Origin: JAWLGW01 sp964569055
Lineage (GTDB): Bacteria; Planctomycetota; J058
NCBI GenBank assembly: GCA_964569055.1
Contig: CAZMSZ010000429.1
Location: 1 to 6,070, forward strand
Direction: 5' to 3'
DNA: 6,070 nucleotides
The stretch's first letter is position 1. Each line of letters starts with the position of its first letter. Both the position numbers and the translations under genes were made by a program. Below are positions 1-6,070 of the stretch, one piece after another. Below the pieces are notes generated by a model. It saw only the letters and a program-made list of their open reading frames with translations. It was not told where the DNA came from and did not search any database.

Positions 1-19
1 TACGCGCGCGACGCGGCCC

Positions 20-52
20 TGCGACCGAACGCCGCAGCGGCGCTCGGTCGCA
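20..52. repeat. Strong stem-loop (inverted repeat) upstream of the glycosylase gene
   Basis: Bases 20-28 (TGCGACCGA) pair exactly with 44-52 (TCGGTCGCA). After one A/C mismatch (29/43), bases 30-34 pair with 38-42, leaving a CAG triloop at 35-37. That gives 14 base pairs with a single mismatch, more than expected from GC bias alone because the arms include several A-T pairs. No T-run follows on either strand, so it is not a classical intrinsic terminator. It could be a terminator-like end of a gene left of the window, a structured leader element 52 bp before the glycosylase start, or an operator. The sequence does not decide between these. Confidence 0.5.
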
Positions 53-104
53 TGCTGGCTCGCGAGGTTGTGGCGGCGCGAGACCCAGGCGAGCATCACC
101 CGAT

Positions 105-1064
105 ATGCCCGAGCTCCCGGACGTGGTCGTGTACCTCGAGCACCTGCGCGCGCGCGTCCTGGGCGAGCGCCTGGAGCGGGTGCGCGTGGTCAGCCCGTTC
201 GTGCTGCGCACCGCCGTCCCGCCGCTGGCGGAGGCGGAGGGCAAGCTCGTGCGCGAGCTGCGCCGCCTGGGCAAGCGCCTGGTCCTCGGCCTCGAGGACG
301 AGCTGTTCGTGGTGATCCACCTCATGATCGCGGGCCGGCTGGGCTGGGGCCCGCCCGGCGCCAAGGTCCCGGGGCGGATCGGCCTGGCGGCCTTCGACTT
401 CCCCCAGGGGACGCTCCTCTTGCGCGAGGCCAGCACCAAGAAACGGGCCTCGATCCACCTCGTGCGCGGCGAGGAGGCGCTCGCCGCCTTCGACCGCGGC
501 GGGCTCGAGGTGCTCGAGGCCGACCTCGCCGCGTTCGAGGCGGTCCTCGCCCGGGAGAACCACACCCTCAAGCGCGCCCTCACCGACCCGCGCCTGTTCA
601 GCGGGATCGGCAACGCCTACTCCGACGAGATCCTCCACCGCGCCCGGCTCTCGCCGGTCAAGCTCACCTCGCGGCTAGCGCCCGAGGAGCGGCATGCCCT
701 GTTCGACGCCTGCCGGGTCGTGCTCGAGGAGTGGACCGAGCGCCTCCGCGCCGAGGCCGGCACCCCGGGCGAGGGCTGGCCCGAGAAGGTCACCGCCTTC
801 CGCGAGGGCATGGCCACCCACGGCCGCTACGGCAAGCCCTGCCCGGTATGCGGCGCCCCGATCCAGCGGATCGTGCGCAGCGAGAACGAGAGCAACTACT
901 GCCCGGGCTGCCAGACGGGCGGCAAGCTGCTCGCGGACCGCTCGCTCAGCCGCCTGCTCAAGGACGACTGGCCGCGGACACTGGAGGAGCTGGAGGAGGG
1001 CCGCGCCAGCGGCGCGCCGCCGGCGCGGGCCAAGCGGAAGCGCAAGCCGCCCGAGCGCTCGTGA
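105..1064 (+). CDS. Fpg/Nei-family DNA glycosylase/AP lyase (MutM-like, divergent subfamily)
   Basis: This is a 319-residue base-excision-repair enzyme expected to remove oxidised bases from DNA and nick the abasic site. The start at ATG 105 is fixed by the N-terminus MPELPDV. In this family the initiator Met is removed and Pro2 is the Schiff-base nucleophile, followed by catalytic Glu3. Lys57 (in LGKRL) and Asn170 (in GIGNAYSDEIL, the helix-2-turn-helix) match DNA-binding residues of E. coli Fpg. The C-terminal zinc finger has Cys246, Cys249, Cys266 and Cys269 (C-x2-C-x16-C-x2-C, the same spacing as E. coli Fpg). Differences: the finger arginine of Fpg (in QRATFYC) aligns with Asn261; the DPRRFG wedge loop is replaced by REASTKKRAS near residues 107-116; Glu6 is Asp6. 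About 50 residues follow the finger, ending in a Lys/Arg-rich tail, whereas E. coli Fpg (269 aa) stops at the finger. The ribosome site is weak (AGGCGAG, 87-93). Family assignment is firm; substrate range (8-oxoG or oxidised pyrimidines) is open. Confidence 0.93.
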   Translation: MPELPDVVVYLEHLRARVLGERLERVRVVSPFVLRTAVPPLAEAEGKLVRELRRLGKRLVLGLEDELFVVIHLMIAGRLGWGPPGAKVPGRIGLAAFDFPQGTLLLREASTKKRASIHLVRGEEALAAFDRGGLEVLEADLAAFEAVLARENHTLKRALTDPRLFSGIGNAYSDEILHRARLSPVKLTSRLAPEERHALFDACRVVLEEWTERLRAEAGTPGEGWPEKVTAFREGMATHGRYGKPCPVCGAPIQRIVRSENESNYCPGCQTGGKLLADRSLSRLLKDDWPRTLEELEEGRASGAPPARAKRKRKPPERS

Positions 1065-1085
1065 GGTCAGGAGTTGGGCCGCGGG

Positions 1086-1114
1086 TTGAGCTCGCGCGCG
1101 GGCGCCGCTAGGCT
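1086..1114 (+). promoter_or_regulatory. Candidate sigma-70-type promoter for the HEAT-repeat gene
   Basis: TTGAGC (1086-1091, 4 of 6 matches to TTGACA) and TAGGCT (1109-1114, 3 of 6 matches to TATAAT) are separated by 17 bp. They lie in the 112-bp gap between the glycosylase stop and the next gene's GTG. Transcription would begin near 1121, giving a leader of roughly 56 nt with a short 6-bp hairpin (1122-1127 with 1136-1141). The -10 match is poor, so this is only a candidate, but spacing and position fit, and the gap is longer than a tight operon junction would need. Confidence 0.4.
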
Positions 1115-1176
1115 GAGGAGACCTCGCTCGCTCTCGCGAGGCGCGGCTCGGCCCACCGCACTCCCACGGGCCTCTC

Positions 1177-2784
1177 GTGCTCGATCGATTGCCGGTCCGC
1201 TGGACCTCGCGCGCCGACGCGTGCGAGGCGCTGGCTCGTCTCGTCCTGTTCGACCTCTCCGACCCCAAGCACGCGGACCTCCGCCGCCGGGCGGGGCTGC
1301 TCCTGTGCGCGCTCGCGCGCGACGAGGAGGTCCCCGGGCTGGTGGCGCTGGCGCGCGACGACCCCGACCCGCGCGTCCGCCAGGGGGCTTTCGCCGCGCT
1401 CGCCCGGATCGGACCGGTCCTTCCTCCCGTCGTGGTCGTGTCGCTGCTCGAGCGCGCTGGGACGGAGGAGCGCCATGCGGCAACCTGCCTCGCGCAAGCG
1501 TGCGAGCTGAGCGACGCGGAGGAGGTCCTGGCCACAGCGACCCGGATCGCGGAGGACCTCGATCCAGACACGCGGGCGACCCTCCTGCGTCGCCTCGCCC
1601 ATCGCGACCGGCGAGGAGCGGCGGAGCCGCTGCTGGCCTGGCTGCGGGCGCGCTGGGCTCGTGACGGGTGTCCCGGCGCCACGGGAGTCCTGTACATGCT
1701 GGTGCGTGCTCGGCTCGCGCTGACGAGGCCGGAGGTAGACGCCTGGCTCGAGGCGCTCGGTACCACCTCCAGCCGGTCCAGCCTGCGCTTGCTGTTCAGC
1801 TTGGCGCGACGAAGCCCCGAGCTGCTGGAGGGGCTTCTGGCGAGCCCGGACCTCCTCGCGAGCGCTCGAGCGGACGACGCGCTGCCCCTTCCGGTGCTCG
1901 TCGATCTCCTGGGCGAGGAGCGGCTCTGGGCCAGCTTCGTGGCCGGAGCCGACGCGATCGACCAAGCCAGTCGCTCGGGCGATGAGCTGGCCGCCATCTC
2001 CGCGATCGAGCGGGTCGAGCGGCTCATCCGGCGCTGGCCTGCCGCGGCGTCGCGGATGCTCGCGGTGGCCGTCGCGCCCGAGCGCGCGCCGCGCACGGCA
2101 GCCGCGCTCGCGCGCGCGCTGCTCGTTACCTGCCGAACCGAGGCGGTCGCAGCCGCCTTGCGGGCGCGAGCGGCGGAGGAGCGACCGCTCCTGTTCGGGT
2201 CCGTGCTCGAGCGCTGCGCGCGCGATCCGGTCGAGGGAGATCGGGAGCTGTTCGAGGTCGCGCTGGCTGGGCCGCGCGCAGGCTGGCGCGCGCTGGCCCT
2301 GCGCGGGCTGCTGGCGCTCCCGGGCGGGCAGGTGGCGTACGCGGAGCGCTGCCGCGCGCTCGAGCGCGAGGACACGGAGCTGTCCGTCTCGATCGACCTC
2401 GTGCTGAGCGCGGCTGGCGATACCCCGGCGCGCGAGCGCCTGCTGGCTCACCTGCGGAGCGGCGCGGCGCGGCCGCGCACGATCCGCTCGATCGGCAGGT
2501 ACGTCCCCCCGAGCCCCGCTCGGCGAGCTGCGCTCGAAGCGGCTCTCCGCGATCGCGAGCCGTTGCCCGCCCGCTGGGACAACTGCGACGAGGTCGTCCG
2601 GGCCATCGCCGACGTCCTCGCGGACGAGGGCTCGCCCGAGGCGATCACCGTCCTGCTCGCCAGCTCCTGGCGCGCCGCAGCCGACCCGAACGCGCGCTAC
2701 CTGCGCGGCGCGATCGCGCGCGCCGCCGGCGTCGTGGCTACACGTGCACCAGCAGCCGGGCCGGGCTCTCCAGCAGCTCGGTGA
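1177..2784 (+). CDS. HEAT-repeat domain protein of unknown function
   Basis: This is a 535-residue protein that is almost wholly alpha-helical, rich in Leu, Ala, Arg and Glu. The clearest HEAT-like unit is at residues 51-79 (EVPGLVALARDD, then PDPRVRQGAFAALARIG), with the usual Asp-Pro turn, Val and Arg. Weaker helical pairs recur to about residue 515, for example around 365-382, 412-428 and 470-495. No catalytic motif, signal peptide or membrane segment is visible, so it is probably a cytoplasmic protein-binding scaffold; that is inference from the fold. GTG 1177 is the first possible start after an in-frame stop at 1114-1116. No convincing ribosome site precedes it, and TTG 1189 is an alternative. 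Codon choice is looser than in its neighbours. The last 15 residues (521-535) are Ala/Pro/Gly-rich and lie antisense to the end of aceF. PBS-lyase-type HEAT annotation is possible, but no function can be named. Confidence 0.8.
   Translation: MLDRLPVRWTSRADACEALARLVLFDLSDPKHADLRRRAGLLLCALARDEEVPGLVALARDDPDPRVRQGAFAALARIGPVLPPVVVVSLLERAGTEERHAATCLAQACELSDAEEVLATATRIAEDLDPDTRATLLRRLAHRDRRGAAEPLLAWLRARWARDGCPGATGVLYMLVRARLALTRPEVDAWLEALGTTSSRSSLRLLFSLARRSPELLEGLLASPDLLASARADDALPLPVLVDLLGEERLWASFVAGADAIDQASRSGDELAAISAIERVERLIRRWPAAASRMLAVAVAPERAPRTAAALARALLVTCRTEAVAAALRARAAEERPLLFGSVLERCARDPVEGDRELFEVALAGPRAGWRALALRGLLALPGGQVAYAERCRALEREDTELSVSIDLVLSAAGDTPARERLLAHLRSGAARPRTIRSIGRYVPPSPARRAALEAALRDREPLPARWDNCDEVVRAIADVLADEGSPEAITVLLASSWRAAADPNARYLRGAIARAAGVVATRAPAAGPGSPAAR
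2705..2726 (-). terminator. GC hairpin just past the aceF stop, possible 3' end of the aceEF transcript
   Basis: GCGGCGCG (2705-2712) pairs perfectly with CGCGCCGC (2719-2726) around a 6-nt loop. It lies 11 nt beyond the aceF stop codon, a sensible place for an mRNA-end hairpin, but within the 3' part of the converging HEAT gene. No T-run follows on the minus strand. In DNA this rich in CG, 8-bp stems arise often by chance, and the coding sequence alone could explain it. Confidence 0.22.
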
Positions 2785-4081
2785 GCCGGGCCAGGAAGCG
2801 CGCGGCCACCGCGCCGTCGACCAGGCGGTGGTCGTAGGACAGGCTGAGCGGCAGGATCAGGCGCTCGACGGGGCCCTGCGGGCTGGGGCGGTACTCGACC
2901 CGGGCGCGCGAGATCCCCAGGATCGCGACCTGCGGCCAGTTCACGATCGGGGTGAAGCCGTAGCCGCCGATCCCGCCGAGGTTGCTGATCGAGAAGGTGG
3001 CGCCCTGCAGCTCGTCGGGGGCGACCTTCTTGTCGCGGGTGCGCTGGGCGAGGTCGGTCAGCTCGGCCGAGAGGGTGACCGCGCTCTTCTTGTCGACGTC
3101 GCGCAGCACCGGCACCAACAGGCCGTACTCGGTGTCGACCGCGATCCCGATGTGGACGTAGTCCTTGAGCACCTGCTCGCCGCTGCGCAGGTCGATGCTG
3201 CTGTTGAGGTCGGGGTGCTCGCGCAGGGCGACCGCGCAGGCCTTGGCAGCCAGCACGGTCATGGTGAGCTTCACGTCGGGCCGCTCGGCGCGCAGCGCCT
3301 TGCGCCCCGCCTCGAGCTCGGTCACGTCGCACAGGTCGTGGTTGGTGACGTGGGGGATCGTGCTCCAGGCCCGCGTCATGGCCTCGGCGGTGCGCTTGCG
3401 CACGGTCGACAGCGGCTCCTCGCGCACGGGGCCCCAGCGGGAGAAGTCGGGGAGCGGCGGGGCCGCGGCCGGCGCGCCGCCGTTGCCGTGCGCCAGGCCC
3501 TGCAGGTAGGCGTGCACGTCGTCGGGCGTGATCCGGCCGCGCTCGCCGCTGCCGCTGACCTGCGCGAGGTCGACGCCCAGCATGCGGGCCAGCCGGCGCA
3601 CCGCGGGGCCGGCCGGGAGCGGTCGCCCGTCGCGCTGCGCGGGGCGCCCCTCGGCGCGCGGCTGCGGGCGGGCCTGCTGGGGCCGCGGCGGGGTGGCCGT
3701 GCGCGCGCCGGCCCGCTCGGCGGCCTCGCGCTGCTCGCCCGGTGAGGCCGCGTCGGCCTCGGCCTGCGCCGGCGCGGAGGCGGCCTCGGCCGGGACCTTG
3801 GGGGCCTTGGCCTCCTCCGCCTTGCCGCCGCCGGCGGCGCCGTCGCCCTCGAGCAGGAGCAGCACCTGCCCGACCGTCACGGTGTCGCCCTCCTTGACCT
3901 TGAGCTCGCTGACCTTGCCGGCGCGCGGGGCGGGGAGCTCGACGGTGGCCTTGTCGATCTCCACCTCCATGACCCCCTGCTCGGCCGCGACCTCGTCGCC
4001 GGGCGCGATCAGGAGCTTGGCGACCGTGCCCTTGTCGACGCCCTCGCCCAGCTCGGGCAGCTTGAACTCGAACGCGCTCAC
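2738..4081 (-). CDS. aceF: Pyruvate dehydrogenase E2, dihydrolipoamide acetyltransferase
   Basis: This is a 447-residue core enzyme of the pyruvate dehydrogenase complex, moving the acetyl group from its lipoyl arm to CoA. Domains in order: one lipoyl domain (about 4-77) with the lipoylated lysine at Lys44 in EIDKATVELPAP; a flexible linker (about 78-153) that is Ala/Glu-rich and then Arg/Gln/Pro-rich; a peripheral-subunit-binding domain (about 154-193, GPAVRRLARMLGVDL to GRITPDDVHAYL) that docks E1 or E3; and the CAT-like catalytic domain (about 215-447) with the active-site motif DHRLVDG (His417, Asp421). E. coli AceF has three lipoyl domains; this has one. The GTG start at 4081 is supported by GAGGGAG seven bases upstream and because it opens directly into AFEFKLPELGEG. 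The gene follows aceE by 17 bp, so the two are surely co-transcribed. Acetyl-CoA product and the E1 partner next door favour pyruvate over 2-oxoglutarate as the pathway. Its last 47 bp overlap the converging HEAT gene. Confidence 0.95.
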   Translation of the reverse strand: MSAFEFKLPELGEGVDKGTVAKLLIAPGDEVAAEQGVMEVEIDKATVELPAPRAGKVSELKVKEGDTVTVGQVLLLLEGDGAAGGGKAEEAKAPKVPAEAASAPAQAEADAASPGEQREAAERAGARTATPPRPQQARPQPRAEGRPAQRDGRPLPAGPAVRRLARMLGVDLAQVSGSGERGRITPDDVHAYLQGLAHGNGGAPAAAPPLPDFSRWGPVREEPLSTVRKRTAEAMTRAWSTIPHVTNHDLCDVTELEAGRKALRAERPDVKLTMTVLAAKACAVALREHPDLNSSIDLRSGEQVLKDYVHIGIAVDTEYGLLVPVLRDVDKKSAVTLSAELTDLAQRTRDKKVAPDELQGATFSISNLGGIGGYGFTPIVNWPQVAILGISRARVEYRPSPQGPVERLILPLSLSYDHRLVDGAVAARFLARLTELLESPARLLVHV

Positions 4082-4088
4082 GCCTGCT

Positions 4089-4095
4089 CTCCCTC
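4089..4095 (-). promoter_or_regulatory. Ribosome binding site that fixes the aceF GTG start
   Basis: Reading the minus strand, GAGGGAG lies in the 17-bp gap between the aceE stop and the aceF GTG, with 7 nt of spacing. It is the best Shine-Dalgarno match seen in the window. It supports translation of aceF from GTG 4081 instead of from any codon further upstream in the same open frame. Confidence 0.75.
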
Positions 4096-4098
4096 TAC

Positions 4099-6070
4099 CT
4101 ACGCGAACTGGGCGTCGGGCTGGTCGGGGTCGACCCCGAGCTCCTCGATCGCGCGCTTGACCACCGCCTGCTCGAGCGCGCCGTCGGCCGCGAGCGCCGA
4201 CAGCGCCGCGATCGCCACGCTCTCGCCGTCCACCTCGAAGTGGCGGCGCAGCCGCGCGCGCGTGTCGCTCCGGCCGAAGCCGTCGGTCCCGAGCGAGAGC
4301 CAGCGCCCCGGCACCCAGGGCGCGATCTGATCGGCGACCAGCCGCACGTTGTCGCTGGCCGCCACGAACGGGCCCTTCACGCCCTCGAGCTGCCGCCACA
4401 GGTGACAGCCCTGCGGCTCGGCGCCCGGATGCAGCCGGTTCCAGCGCTCGGCCGCCAGGGCGTCGGTGCGGAGCTGCTTGTAGCTGGTGACGCTCCACAC
4501 GTCGCTGGTCACCCCGTACTTCTCGGCCAGGAGGTCCGCCCCGCGCAGCACCTCGCGCAGGATCGAGCCGCTGCCGAACAGCTGCACCCGCGGGCCGTCG
4601 CCCTCGCCGCGCCGCACGCGGTACATCCCGCGCACGATCGCCTCGGGCACGTCCTCGCCCTCCGGCATGGCCGGCATGGCGTAGTTCTCGTTCTGCAGGG
4701 TGAGGTAGTAGATGCACGCCTCGCGGTCGTGATACATGCGCCGCATGCCGTCCTGCACCAGCACCGCCACCTCGTAGGCGTAGGCCGGATCGTAGGCGCG
4801 CACGTTGGGGAAGGCGGCCGCGATCAGATGGCTGTGGCCGTCCTCGTGCTGCAGCCCCTCGCCGTTGAGCGTGGTCCGCCCGGCCGTGGCGCCCAGCATG
4901 AACCCGCGGCAGCGCATGTCGCCGGCGGCCCAGATGAAGTCGCCGATCCGCTGGAAGCCGAACATGGAGTAGTAGATGAAGAACGGGATCAGCGGCAGCT
5001 CGTGGGTGGAGTACGAGGTGCCCGCCGCGATGAACGAGCACATGGCGCCCGCCTCGGTGATCCCCTCCTCGAGGATCTGCCCGTCCTGGCACTCGCGGTA
5101 GTAGAGCACGGTGTTCTTGTCGACCGGCTCGTACAGCTGCCCCTGGGGGGCGTAGATCCCGTACTGGCGGAAGAACGCCTCCATGCCGAAGGTGCGCGCC
5201 TCGTCGGGGATGATCGGCACCACCATCTTGCCGAGCTCGCGGTCGCGCAGCAGCAGCGCGAGCATGCGCACGAAGCTCATGGTGGTCGAGGCCTCGCGCC
5301 CGCCGCTCCCGCCCATGAACTCGCCGAAGAACTCGAGCGGCGGCGTGTCGAGGCGCAGCTCGCTCTCGCGGCGGCTCGGCACGAACCCGCCCAGCGCCTC
5401 GCGCCGCTCGCGCAGGTAGCGCAGCTCGGGGGCCTCCTGCTCGGAGGGCCGCGCGAACGCCAGCGCCCGGGCCTGCTCGTCGGAGAGCGGCGCGTCCAGC
5501 CGGTCGCGGAGCTCGAGGATCCCGTCCTCCTTGAGCTTCTTGGCCTGGTGGGTGGAGTTGGCGCCCTGGACCGCCTTGCCCAGGCCGTAGCCCTTGATCG
5601 TGTGGGCCAGGATCACCGTCGGCCGCCCGGTGCGCTCGCAGGCCTTGGCGTAGGCGGCGTGGACCTTGCGGCGGTCGAACCCGCCGCGCCCGAGCCGGGC
5701 GAGGTCCTCGTCGCTCCAGCCCTCGATCAGGCGCGTGAGCTCGGGGCTGTGGCCGAACAGGTGCTCGCGCATGTAGGAGGGGGGCTCGGCGGCGTAGCGC
5801 TGCAGCTCGCCGTCGACGGTCCGCGCGAGCTCGGCCGCGAGGTGGCCCTCCTCGTCCTTGGCGAACAGCTCGTCCCAGGCGCTGTTCCACAGGACCTTGA
5901 TCACGCGCCAGCCGGCGCCGCGGTAGATCCCCTCGAGCTCGTGGACGATGCTCCCGTTGCCCCGCACCGGCCCGTCGAGCCGCTGCAGGTTGCAGTTGAC
6001 GACCACGATCAGGTTGTCGAGCTTCTCGCGCACCGCGATGTCGATCGCGCCGAGCGACTCGGGCTCGTCC
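4099..6070 (-). CDS. aceE: Pyruvate dehydrogenase E1, homodimeric type (5' end beyond the window)
   Basis: The C-terminal 656 residues are present, corresponding to about residues 232-887 of E. coli AceE; the N-terminal E2-docking segment and the GDG half of the thiamine-diphosphate motif lie off the right edge. The visible part opens with DEPESLGAIDIA, then REKLDNLIVVVNCNLQRLDGP. Counting from the Val codon at 6033 as residue 1, Asn13 and Asn15 (NCN) match the Mg/ThDP ligands Asn258/Asn260 of E. coli. His162 (in THQAKK) matches loop His407, needed for acetyl transfer to E2. Glu278 (PDEARTFG) matches Glu522, which activates the cofactor. His396 (GLQHEDGHSH) matches His640. The offset stays at 244-245 throughout, so there is no sizeable insertion or deletion. 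Two loop residues differ (E. coli Glu401 is Gln, Lys403 is Ala). The enzyme decarboxylates pyruvate and reductively acetylates the lipoyl arm of the E2 encoded 17 bp downstream. The frame is intact to the stop at 4099-4101. Confidence 0.97.
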   Translation of the reverse strand, partial: DEPESLGAIDIAVREKLDNLIVVVNCNLQRLDGPVRGNGSIVHELEGIYRGAGWRVIKVLWNSAWDELFAKDEEGHLAAELARTVDGELQRYAAEPPSYMREHLFGHSPELTRLIEGWSDEDLARLGRGGFDRRKVHAAYAKACERTGRPTVILAHTIKGYGLGKAVQGANSTHQAKKLKEDGILELRDRLDAPLSDEQARALAFARPSEQEAPELRYLRERREALGGFVPSRRESELRLDTPPLEFFGEFMGGSGGREASTTMSFVRMLALLLRDRELGKMVVPIIPDEARTFGMEAFFRQYGIYAPQGQLYEPVDKNTVLYYRECQDGQILEEGITEAGAMCSFIAAGTSYSTHELPLIPFFIYYSMFGFQRIGDFIWAAGDMRCRGFMLGATAGRTTLNGEGLQHEDGHSHLIAAAFPNVRAYDPAYAYEVAVLVQDGMRRMYHDREACIYYLTLQNENYAMPAMPEGEDVPEAIVRGMYRVRRGEGDGPRVQLFGSGSILREVLRGADLLAEKYGVTSDVWSVTSYKQLRTDALAAERWNRLHPGAEPQGCHLWRQLEGVKGPFVAASDNVRLVADQIAPWVPGRWLSLGTDGFGRSDTRARLRRHFEVDGESVAIAALSALAADGALEQAVVKRAIEELGVDPDQPDAQFA

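Noticed and set aside
1..104. Possible C-terminus of an upstream gene, reading YARDAALRPNAAAALGR in frame 1
   Set aside because: The frame does not stop until 315, deep inside the glycosylase gene, and turns into an obvious shadow there. A minus-strand ATG at 53 gives only a short Ala/Arg string before the edge. Neither can be supported.
3..104. Upstream extension of the glycosylase, whose frame is open to the left edge
   Set aside because: Catalysis in this family needs Pro as the processed N-terminus, so the protein must begin at MPELPDV.
1052..1061. 10-bp palindrome CGAGCGCTCG at the end of the glycosylase gene
   Set aside because: It lies within codons of the basic tail, has no loop or T-run, and is expected by chance in such DNA.
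68..1111. A 347-codon plus-strand frame overlapping the glycosylase gene
   Set aside because: It reads as Arg/Gly/Pro/Ala low complexity, a +1 shadow of the glycosylase, which carries all the family motifs.
675..2451. Two long minus-strand open frames (675-2375 and 1108-2451) opposite the glycosylase and HEAT genes
   Set aside because: Their translations are Ser/Arg- or Gln/Arg-rich with no domain signal, as expected from antisense reading of GC-rich genes. The plus strand shows HEAT motifs and strong G/C third positions.
2744..3745. A 333-codon plus-strand frame antisense to aceF
   Set aside because: The composition (Gln, Asp, Val, Arg, His) is typical of an antisense shadow. The E2 on the other strand is unambiguous.
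4082..5890. A much longer E2 reading frame extending upstream of the GTG at 4081 on the minus strand
   Set aside because: The extra part is an out-of-frame reading of aceE, full of Arg, Gly and Pro. aceE matches E. coli AceE continuously in its own frame, and a good ribosome site precedes GTG 4081.

Overview
The window is very GC-rich (by eye about 70% or more), and in the fpg and aceEF genes nearly every codon ends in G or C. It contains only chromosomal-type genes; I see no mobile element, CRISPR array, tRNA or rRNA. The GC content, the homodimeric-type pyruvate dehydrogenase E1 paired with an E2 that has one lipoyl domain, and the Fpg-like enzyme with an ENESNYC zinc finger suggest a high-GC Gram-negative such as a member of the Myxococcota. 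That placement is an inference from family resemblance and no search was run.

Layout, left to right. Bases 1-104 are a non-coding edge holding a strong stem-loop (20-52). Bases 105-1064 (+) encode an Fpg/Nei-family DNA glycosylase. It keeps the catalytic N-terminal Pro-Glu, Lys57 and four zinc-finger cysteines, but lacks the classical zinc-finger arginine and the DPRRFG wedge loop. A short intergenic region (1065-1176) has a plausible sigma-70-like promoter. Bases 1177-2784 (+) encode a 535-residue alpha-helical HEAT-repeat protein of unknown function.

On the minus strand, converging on that gene and overlapping its 3' end by 47 bp, lies the aceE-aceF pair. aceE (4099 to the right edge, 5' end missing) encodes pyruvate dehydrogenase E1. 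It is followed after 17 bp, which hold a good ribosome binding site, by aceF (2738-4081), the dihydrolipoamide acetyltransferase E2.

E1 decarboxylates pyruvate with thiamine diphosphate and passes the acetyl group to the lipoyl lysine of E2, which transfers it to CoA. The E3 dehydrogenase that would complete the complex is not in the window. The glycosylase and the HEAT-repeat gene have no evident functional link to the complex. I found no convincing previously undescribed system. The most notable items are the non-canonical glycosylase, the orphan HEAT protein with its antisense-overlapping tail, and the stem-loop upstream of the glycosylase gene.
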